This document shows positions 57,960 to 64,000 of a stretch of 64,000 nt of DNA, one piece after another. Made by a program: the position numbers and the translations under genes. The notes beneath the pieces are model-generated. The model was not told where the DNA came from. It made no database searches and worked only from the letters and a program-made list of their open reading frames with translations. How positions within the stretch are numbered: position 1 is the first letter of the stretch; the number at the start of each line of letters is the position of its first letter. Origin of the DNA: CAVUXJ01 sp963814975 (GTDB lineage Bacteria; Acidobacteriota; Vicinamibacteria; Vicinamibacterales; CAVVIG01); contig CAWFFB010000035.1 of NCBI GenBank assembly GCA_963814975.1, forward strand, positions 496,001 to 560,000. The letters are read 5' to 3'.

Positions 57960-58029
57960 TTGACATATGAGAGCGTTCGCGATGACGGTTCCTGCTCGCG
58001 ACGTCGCGATTGACAAACCGGAGGTGGCC

Positions 58030-58714
58030 ATGAAGTTTGTGCTCCGCTCGGCAGTCGCGCTCAGTTTGCTGTGCGTCTCGACGGCCGCTGCGGATCCGGT
58101 CACAGTGACAACGGGGGTGATCACCTTTACCGACGAGCCTGGAGGGTTCCAGATATCCGGCAGCGGTTTTGAGGTCAATATTGGGTGGTTCCCGATACAG
58201 CTGAGTGGGATTCCGTTCGGCAACCACTGCGCATCCGGGTGCGTCCCCGGCACGGCTATCGACTTCGGGACAACGACCTACGCGTTCTCGGATCAGTTCC
58301 GCGGCGCCGGATCCGTGAACGGTCAGATGTTCCCTCTGCTGTTCCCCGTCGGCACGCTGACGTTCAACGGACCAAAACTCGATTGCGCCCTCGTCTTATG
58401 ATGCTGAACGGCCATACTTAGGCATCGCTCAGGGCCCATTCACCTTTTACGGGAGCGTCGCTATATTCGCCGACGAGTCGCATTCGGGACCACCCTTGTT
58501 CGCGGAACAACTGACAGGCAGTGGGACCGCGACAGTCTTTGGCGATTTCGTCAGCGCCGCAAACCTCTTCTACCTCAACCCCGGCGACGACGTTCATTTT
58601 GCGTTCAGCTCACCAGTGCCCGAGCCTTCAACAATCGTCATGCTCGTTTCTGGTCTGATCGGGGCTGCCGCAGCGTCCAACAGGCGTCGGCGCTCAAGCA
58701 GGGCGAACGGGTAA
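58030..58714 (+). CDS. PEP-CTERM exported protein, one frameshift
   Basis: ATG 58030 (GGAGG upstream), signal peptide (MKFVLRSAVALSLLCVSTAA). Beta-rich middle: VTTGVITFTDEPGGFQISGS, TAIDFGTTTYAFSDQFRGAG. A shift near 58393 leads to AERPYLGIAQGPFTFYGSVA, GSGTATVFGDFVSAANLFYL and the sorting signal VPEPSTIVMLVSGLIGAAAA with a basic SNRRRRSS tail. PEP-CTERM proteins are processed by exosortase and reach the surface or matrix. No exosortase gene is in the window. Confidence 0.8.
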
Positions 58715-59439
58715 CACTAGTTAGTTAGCGTACGCGACAGCCGGCGGAACTGTGTCGAGTCGGTTGCACTCGCGTCGCGGCCAACAAGCCAGTCGGACGA
58801 AGAACTGCCCGATGTCTACCGCTGTCTGTCGGAACTGACATCACGCGCCCGAGAACCGCCGCTAGGGGACACGTTCACCGGACCGCAGCCGGTAGCTGGC
58901 GAACTCGGTGCGCTCCACGAGGTCCGCTCGATAGCGGAGGTCGACATTCGGCGATTCGGTGGCTGGCACCAACGCGAACACCTGCCCTGGTGTCGCATCG
59001 CCTTCTGTCCAAGCGGTGAACTCAAAGCCAACAATCGGCCGGCCGACTAGGGTGCGCGCGTCTGTCCCTGACGGCAAGTACAACTTCGTGACCAAGTGGA
59101 TTCGTGTCCAGGCTCACGGCTAGTGCGGAACCCTATTTTGGAGGGTGGCCTCAGGCCGAGATCGTCCTTTCTCCGGATCCTTCTAATGCCATCGCGACAT
59201 TGTGTGTGGCTATATGGATGAGTCTCGGCGCTTCCCCACACACTGCATGAATGGGATCTTGTAGGACAGCCTCTGACTAACAGAGATTGTGCTGCCTCGC
59301 ACCCGAGTTCGGAAAACGATTTCACGCTATCTAGGTAGGGCCGTTAACGCCGCTAGTAACGACCCAGGACTGAACCGTATTGCGCCCGCCTCAGGTAGCT
59401 AATTTGCGGTCACCTAGGGCGGGCGGGAGTGAGGTCGCG
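58715..59439. other. gene-poor region
   Basis: About 725 bases. A minus-strand frame 59095-58862 (77 codons from TTG: LVTKLYLPSGTDARTLVGRP, GFEFTAWTEGDATPGQVFAL, NVDLRYRADLVERTEFASYR) has protein-like composition and could be the end of a decayed gene, but I cannot name it. Nothing else is supported. The stretch 59100-59430 is less GC-rich than its surroundings. Confidence 0.35.
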
Positions 59440-59832
59440 ATGAGTCGCCTCGCACATGACACCCTCGAAGACTTGCAGCGCCTTGGGCGTGCCTCGCGCG
59501 TCAATATTTTGATTGTCGGGCAGATGCCGCTTTCGGACAGGGACGAAGTCCTGCGCACCGTCAGGCGCCAGAGAGGCCTCGACGCCTTCCACGCTCAGCG
59601 TTCTGCCGAATTCGTCCTGCCTGATCGCCGCGACGTGATTCTTGTCCTAGATGACGTCTCTCAACTGTCGAGGGACCACCAAGTGCGCTTGCTTGAATGG
59701 ATCAGTCGCAACCACGTCCAGATTGTCTCCTTTGCTTCACGCTCTCCGTATGACATGGTTTCCGCACATGAATTCATCGATCGGCTGTACTACCAGCTGA
59801 ACACCACGTGTGTAATCGCCGGGAACATGTGA
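59440..59832 (+). CDS. Sigma-54-interaction-like AAA fragment protein
   Basis: 130 aa: EDLQRLGRASRVNILIVGQM, DAFHAQRSAEFVLPDRRDVI, LVLDDVSQLSRDHQVRLLEW, VQIVSFASRSPYDMVSAHEF then IDRLYYQLNTTCVIAGNM. The order (Walker-B-like LVLDDVS, then LLEWxS and FIDRLYYQLN) parallels the central AAA domain of sigma-54 activators, but the Walker A and GAFTGA motifs are absent. Probably a regulatory protein of reduced type rather than an active ATPase. Its stop overlaps a GTG of the next frame. Confidence 0.55.
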   Translation: MSRLAHDTLEDLQRLGRASRVNILIVGQMPLSDRDEVLRTVRRQRGLDAFHAQRSAEFVLPDRRDVILVLDDVSQLSRDHQVRLLEWISRNHVQIVSFASRSPYDMVSAHEFIDRLYYQLNTTCVIAGNM

Positions 59833-60167
59833 CCAATCTTTCGCGGCCAGACGACCCTTTTGCGAATCGATCAGAGGCCCAAGAAGCACTCGCGCTCAAG
59901 GCGCTCGCTGATCTGTCGGCAGGTGTCGTGTAGTTCGCCGTGACAGGAGCGGGCAAAATGGCCATCCGCGCGGCGTTGCCCACGCTTGCCGACCTACTCA
60001 TATCTCATAGCGACCGCGGCGTTCGTCTTGACGTGGCGCAAGCGTTTGCCAGCTATGGCGCAGCTGCCCGTGAGTACGTGACGACCCTCAGGATTGCGGC
60101 TTCAGCCGAACGCGATCCGATCGTGCGGAGAACATTGGAGGGAACGCCAACCCTCTTGGAGAAGTAG
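59829..60167 (+). pseudogene. HEAT-repeat-like protein interrupted by an amber codon
   Basis: GTG 59829 overlaps the preceding TGA. It reads TNLSRPDDPFANRSEAQEAL, ALKALADLSAGVV, then TAG at 59931-59933, and the same frame continues AVTGAGKMAIRAALPTLADL, DVAQAFASYGAAAREYV. The second half fits a HEAT-like helical repeat. Reading through TAG gives one 112-codon protein. Alternatively a second start at GTG 59940 or ATG 59958 makes a separate small protein. Confidence 0.45.
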
Positions 60168-60250
60168 CATCCCGGACCGGCCGGCCACAGCAGGGCAGTG
60201 GCAATGCTACTCGAATGGGCCGGTCGACGTGATCGACCGATACATTCATC

Positions 60251-60925
60251 ATGGGAGCGCTCCTATTCCTTCTGGCGTTGACCGGAGCCCCACAAGGCCC
60301 CGCCTGCACGCCCCAGTTCGCGCCTCTCCAAACCGGGACGTCGTCAGGCACGTCCACCATTGACTTTTGGCGCAAGGAAGAAGCTGGCGAGTGGGGCGGG
60401 GCTGGGTGGCTTGGCTGGTCGTGGGATGGTGATCAACTCCGAGCGGTGGAATTGGATGTACGCGATCGCCCGAACGACTTTGCTGGCGACGAGGAGTACG
60501 TGACCGTGCAGAGCCGACCCGACGTGACATTCGCAGCGCGTTGTATTCCGCAACTCAGGACGGGGCCGATCGTGTCCGCAGGAATCGCGAATTGGTCACT
60601 GCAGTCCGACGGGCCGTTGAGCGTCACCTTGGTCGGACGGGAGTATCAGCTCTACATAGAATCCGCCCGGGCGGATCAGGCAGACGCGCAAATCGTGTTC
60701 ACGGAGGGCGGTCGTCGGCAGGTGCTCTATTCGGCAGACGGTTTTACAGACGAGCCCCATTATGACGTTGTGTGGGCCGGCGATCTCGATCGCGACGGCC
60801 AACTCGATCTCGTCGTGAATCTCCATCGCAAATACAGCTGGCACCCCTACCGGCTCCTGCTGTCCTCTTTGGCGTCGAAAGGGCAGCTCGTTGGCGACGC
60901 CGCGCTCTTCGAAACGGGAGACTAA
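60251..60925 (+). CDS. Exported protein with FG-GAP-like repeat
   Basis: 224 aa, short signal (MGALLFLLALTGAPQG). AVELDVRDRPNDFAGDEEYV, ANWSLQSDGPLSVTLVGREY, then VVWAGDLDRDGQLDLVVNLH, a calcium-binding-like DxDxDG repeat seen in integrin-type FG-GAP proteins, and KYSWHPYRLLLSSLA. Likely periplasmic or surface; function unknown. Frame intact. Confidence 0.6.
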   Translation: MGALLFLLALTGAPQGPACTPQFAPLQTGTSSGTSTIDFWRKEEAGEWGGAGWLGWSWDGDQLRAVELDVRDRPNDFAGDEEYVTVQSRPDVTFAARCIPQLRTGPIVSAGIANWSLQSDGPLSVTLVGREYQLYIESARADQADAQIVFTEGGRRQVLYSADGFTDEPHYDVVWAGDLDRDGQLDLVVNLHRKYSWHPYRLLLSSLASKGQLVGDAALFETGD

Positions 60926-60991
60926 ATCCGCAGAGACCAATGCCTGTCCTCGCAGGAGTGCCAACGGCCGTCTCGCAGGTTGTGCTGGGCC

Positions 60992-61107
60992 GTCCCAAGT
61001 GGCCCAAAAGACCCAAGTATTCTATTTATCCCTCTACTTCTACATACTGATCCCTCTCCAGATCCACGCTAAGTAGAAATCAATGGGTCACATGGGACGC
61101 TTGGGAC
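60992..61107. repeat. Imperfect 23-bp inverted repeat built of 9-base units
   Basis: Left arm (60992-61014) is GTCCCAAGT GGCCCAAAA GACCC and right arm (61085-61107) GGGTCACAT GGGACGCTT GGGAC, related as an inverted repeat with about 17 of 23 matches. Each arm consists of three 9-base units around CCC or GGG. The 70 bases between are AT-rich for this genome. Confidence 0.55.
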
Positions 61108-61128
61108 AGGACGGCTGCTAGTTGAGCC

Positions 61129-61337
61129 TTACCGAGTTGACCGGTCCGCAGTCATGTGCCGCGACGCCTTGAACACGCGACGACCCACCAGTCCAGCAAG
61201 GCCGAGCCCTACGAGAACCAGCGACGCGGGTTCCGGACGGGCGCGAACGTGTACGTAACCTCAGGATCGCCATAGACGCCCCCGAATAAGTCCTGGTTCA
61301 AGCGCTCAGTCATGCCGTCCGGTAGGCAGTCGCCGTA
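61129..61337 (-). pseudogene. C-terminal remnant of a PEP-CTERM protein
   Basis: On the minus strand: DGMTERLNQDLFGGVYGDPE, VTYTFAPV, then after a shift PEPASLVLVGLGLAGLVGRR, VFKASRH and a stop at 61129. This is a PEP-CTERM sorting signal with a short upstream part; the rest of the gene is missing where the response regulator ends (61338), so it is a truncated copy. Confidence 0.65.
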
Positions 61338-61796
61338 TCAGACTGCGAACACACCCTCTAAGTACCTGAGCAGAGCGTCAGGGTCGAATGGTTTCAGGAA
61401 CACTGGGATTCGTCCATAGTGTTCCTCTGTTTCCATCACGTAGGCGGCTCCCGTGACTACAACGACTGGCAAGGTCGGTTGATGAACTGTGGCGTAATCC
61501 GCCAATCTCCATCCGTCGCCGTCTTCCAGACGCAAATCGGTGATGAGGACGTCAGGTGTGTGAGAGCTCAGATAGCGGAGGGCAGCCGGCAACGTGAATT
61601 CGGCGATCACGGCGTAACCATGCAAGCGCAAGAGCGCCCCAAAGGTTTCGACAAACGTCACATCGTCGTCAACCAAGAGGACTTCGCGGCGAAGTTGTCG
61701 GGGTTTGACGCCGCCACGTAATTCGGTGGCTGCGCCCGATTCGCGTGCGGCGCGTTCGGCCTGGTCAATCGTGCTGCCGCAACGGGTATCGCGCAC
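61338..61796 (-). CDS. Receiver-only response regulator
   Basis: 152 aa. Receiver domain: EVLLVDDDVTFVETFGALLR (acidic pocket), PDVLITDLRLEDGDGWRLAD (phospho-acceptor Asp), TLPVVVVTGAAYV (switch Thr), IPVFLKPFDPDALLRYLEGV (Lys). No output domain. About 30 residues precede the domain and their true start is uncertain. No histidine kinase is in the window. It borders a truncated PEP-CTERM gene. Confidence 0.85.
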   Translation of the reverse strand: MRDTRCGSTIDQAERAARESGAATELRGGVKPRQLRREVLLVDDDVTFVETFGALLRLHGYAVIAEFTLPAALRYLSSHTPDVLITDLRLEDGDGWRLADYATVHQPTLPVVVVTGAAYVMETEEHYGRIPVFLKPFDPDALLRYLEGVFAV

Positions 61797-62136
61797 TGGC
61801 TAATGTGGACGCCGAACATAGCCCGCAGGCTCTTCGGATTCAAGGTCAGCCGTTTAGTTTGAGTGCAAAATTGCACCCGGCAATCCGAGCCCCCTTTTAC
61901 GACAAGTCCGCTGCGGTAGGGGCATGAGCGTTCCCGCACTGTGCTGAGTGGGAGAAAATTGCCTGCAAATTGCCCGGATAACCAGCCGCACAAAATACTG
62001 ACGGGGTATACGTAGATGCGTGCCGTCCATCCTGCTGGGGCGATCACATCTTGAAGGCCGTCTGCGATCAGACACCCCTCTCGTGTGCGCGCGCCAGGGT
62101 GCGTCTCGCGAAGCTCGTCACGCATCAGCGAGTGAA
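61797..62136. other. gene-free region with a dyad element
   Basis: About 340 bases. Contains the perfect palindrome GTGCAAAATTGCAC at 61863-61876, similar in form to the dyad before the PEP-CTERM gene at 57927 (GTGC-N5-TGCAC). It may be an operator for the response regulator gene transcribed leftward, or for nothing here. No gene supported. Confidence 0.45.
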
Positions 62137-62850
62137 CTACCGGACGGTCATCGTCATGGCCGCGAACCACGCACCGTACGCGATGTTGAAGCCGGCTCCC
62201 TGCAGAATTTCGGCGGCGGGTCTCGGCAGGCCCCTCTTCACGAGCAACCAGCCCACCGTCATTGTCACGGGATTGACCGCGCCCATCCAGGCGGGAAACC
62301 GTGTACCACCGCTCACCGTGGCGGCCGCCGCGAGCGCCGACGCGATGATCGCCGCGAGTAGGAGCGGCGCGTAGGCCAGCATGAGCGTTACGACCTGGCC
62401 GCGTACTCTGGAGACAAGCGAGACGCGATGCACCTCCTCCACTTCATAGAGCAGCTGCACCGTCTCTCCGACATACGCGAACGAGCCGTGTACGAACGGG
62501 CCAACCACGGCGACACCCAGGAACAGGATCGTGGGCGGAACCGCCGTCCACGGCCCTGCGGGCAACACGCCGCGGTAGAACAGCCACAGACCGGCGACCG
62601 TCAGCGGCGCCCCCATCACGCCGAGCAGTGCGCCCCATCGGAGCCGCCAGGGCGGAAGGCAGGCGAGATTCTCGAGTAGCGTGACTCGGCGACGAAGGAC
62701 ACGGTCCTGGCTCACGTCTACAGGCAACGGCTGTCTGGGCCGGTGCTCTGCAGCCGTGGGCGCCAAGAGCAGCACGTCCCCTGCTGCATATAGCACTGAG
62801 CCGACGAGGCCAACTAGCCCGGCCAATCGCAGGGCGTTGAGGTCGTCCAT
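62137..62850 (-). CDS. Multi-span membrane protein, DUF6796-like
   Basis: 237 aa from ATG 62850. About seven hydrophobic spans: LRLAGLVGLVGSVLYAAGDV, LGVMGAPLTVAGLWLFYRGV, PPTILFLGVAVVGPFVHGSF, AYAPLLLAAIIASALAAAAT. It shows the DUF6796 layout (AGDVLLL near the N-terminus and FVHGSFAYVGE). Function unknown. Intact. Confidence 0.6.
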   Translation of the reverse strand: MDDLNALRLAGLVGLVGSVLYAAGDVLLLAPTAAEHRPRQPLPVDVSQDRVLRRRVTLLENLACLPPWRLRWGALLGVMGAPLTVAGLWLFYRGVLPAGPWTAVPPTILFLGVAVVGPFVHGSFAYVGETVQLLYEVEEVHRVSLVSRVRGQVVTLMLAYAPLLLAAIIASALAAAATVSGGTRFPAWMGAVNPVTMTVGWLLVKRGLPRPAAEILQGAGFNIAYGAWFAAMTMTVR

Positions 62851-63030
62851 GTCGGTCCGATCTGTGTCGATTGTACGCGGTAATAACGCCGTCAAGGCCC
62901 GTCGTGGGGCGTTAGTTAATGATCAACGCCGATGTGGTGAGTTTTCGGCCAGGAACGTCCGCTCGGGCCGGCACAGAGTCCGCCGTGCGATAGCAGGAAC
63001 CCACACGGACTTGAAGCGTCGGTCGGCTCT

Positions 63031-63783
63031 CTACCGCCCGCGCTGCTTGCGAATCGACGCGACCGCCAGCCGCACCTTGTTGTCGAGGAACATCTTGCCG
63101 AGGTTGGCGGAGGCGACGCTGGCGATTTCCGGCGTCAGCCTGTCTGGACGGACCAGACGCTTGCCGTCGAGCGCGAGCAGCTCCGCCGCGTCGTCGATCG
63201 GCGTGTGGAGGTTCGCCGGCACGTTCATCTTCTTCAGATGGTTCTGAAACGCGGCCTCACCCTCCTCGTACACCGGAATGAAGAAGATGCGCGAGCCGCG
63301 CGGCGCCCATTCGGCATCGAGCTCGGCTGCAACCTTCTTGAGCGTCGGCTGTGTCTCGCCGTGGTCGCCGAGAAACATCACGTACTTGAACCCTGCGGCG
63401 AGTGCGCTGAGGGTGACGTCCCGCGAAATCAGCGCGAGCGCTTCGGCGCTGACACTCACCGTTCCCGGAAAGCGCATGTGGCCTGTCTTCTTGACCGGAT
63501 CGCCGGCAGGCGCATACGGGCTGGGCGGGATGACCAGCGCGTCGCCAAGCTCCTCGGCCACGCGCCGCGCGACGTGATTCGCCACGTAATTGTGCTTGCC
63601 GATCGCGACGCCTTCGCCGTTCTGATGCGAGCCGCCGACGTAGAACAGGGCGGTCGTCTTGCCCGCGGCGATTGCCGCCTGCACTTCGGTAGTGGTCAGG
63701 TCATCGATCATGACCGACGTTGACTGGGCACCGGCCGTGACGCCGGCGAGTAGGAACGCGGCAAGACAGACTCTCCATTTCAT
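63031..63783 (-). CDS. Exported creatininase-family protein
   Basis: 250 aa with a signal peptide (MKWRVCLAAFLLAGVTAGAQ). Creatininase motifs: TTALFYVGGSHQNGEGVAIG (the family's GSxEQHG site here as GSHQNGE), VARRVAEELGDALVIPPSPY, HMRFPGTVSVSAEALA, FKYVMFLGDHGETQPTLKKV. Family members are amidohydrolases with two metals, in creatinine or pyrroloquinoline pathways; this exported variant's substrate is unknown. Intact. Confidence 0.82.
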   Translation of the reverse strand: MKWRVCLAAFLLAGVTAGAQSTSVMIDDLTTTEVQAAIAAGKTTALFYVGGSHQNGEGVAIGKHNYVANHVARRVAEELGDALVIPPSPYAPAGDPVKKTGHMRFPGTVSVSAEALALISRDVTLSALAAGFKYVMFLGDHGETQPTLKKVAAELDAEWAPRGSRIFFIPVYEEGEAAFQNHLKKMNVPANLHTPIDDAAELLALDGKRLVRPDRLTPEIASVASANLGKMFLDNKVRLAVASIRKQRGR

Positions 63784-64000
63784 TTCTCACCTCATCTTGA
63801 CCGCGGCTCTGTCCTGGCCCGGCTCGGTCGCCTGCGGGGACCAGTATGCCTCGCGCGCCTCCCTTGCGCGCGCCCCGCACGCCTCGGCGACGGCAGTCCG
63901 AGCATCTACTGTGACCGGACGGGCCATCAACCGAGGTCAAGGGCGTCGATTTCATGCAAGCAGGTGGGAGGTTGGACGCCCGCGCTGCAGGAAGCCGACA
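63784..64000. other. gene-free end of window
   Basis: About 215 bases past the start of the creatininase-like gene. No gene is supported; GCGCGC-rich stretch at 63855-63875. It presumably holds the promoter for that gene. Confidence 0.35.

Overview
The window is GC-rich bacterial chromosome with short intergenic gaps. Its content suggests an environmental acidobacterium, most likely in or near the Vicinamibacteria: secreted M28 peptidase pairs, a Cu-monooxygenase-like c-type cytochrome, a DUF6152 protein, PQQ-type propellers, PEP-CTERM proteins, and many 18-bp palindromes of the type GTCCGGCTNNAGCCGGAC. This assignment is an inference from content; no rRNA or marker gene is present.

Left part (1-21.6 kb) is accessory DNA. 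It starts with an IS110-family transposase cut by the window edge, then a degenerate IS91-like unit (tyrosine recombinase plus Y2 transposase). Two oxidoreductase genes and a hydrolase remnant follow. From 7.35 to 11.55 kb four gapless 80-bp direct repeats punctuate gene remnants and two toxin-antitoxin-like pairs (DUF433/DUF5615 and DUF6883/DUF4926). Next is a minus-strand operon of a TetR regulator, two HXXEE membrane proteins and a serine hydrolase; an IS630 element; a coupled pair of unrecognised genes; a 1-kb gene-free stretch rich in inverted repeats; a 61-aa protein; and a large serine recombinase whose reading frame ends inside a tRNA-Lys gene. The 3' end of that tRNA (TGGTGAGCCGG) recurs at the start of two of the 80-bp repeats, which suggests an integrated element of about 12-14 kb.

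Middle part (21.7-46 kb) is mostly chromosomal: two tRNA-Arg genes, a GT39-like glycosyltransferase, an ankyrin protein, a phosphodiesterase, an acetamidase-like protein and a carboxylesterase. A minus-strand NHEJ block (Ku, ATP-dependent ligase, LigD-type polymerase) comes next, then a minus-strand alpha-glucan block: glgX, glgE and a fused treS-maltokinase. TreS makes maltose from trehalose, the kinase makes maltose-1-phosphate, GlgE polymerises it and GlgX debranches the product. A sulfite-oxidase-like enzyme and a membrane HD-GYP/GAF/GGDEF protein coupled to a GNAT acetyltransferase follow.

Right part (46-64 kb) is rich in exported proteins: BON protein, Cu-monooxygenase-like cytochrome with a clear terminator, two tandem M28 peptidases, SnoaL-like, cupin and DUF6152 proteins, two methyltransferases, a membrane-anchored PQQ propeller, PEP-CTERM proteins and fragments, a receiver-only response regulator, and a creatininase-like exported protein.

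A caution for all of it: single-base frameshifts occur in a large share of the long genes, including well-conserved ones (treS, glgE, glgX, ligase, HD-GYP). Many sit at C or G runs and many are compensated nearby. This looks more like residual consensus error than wholesale gene decay, so genes called frameshifted here may be intact in the cell.
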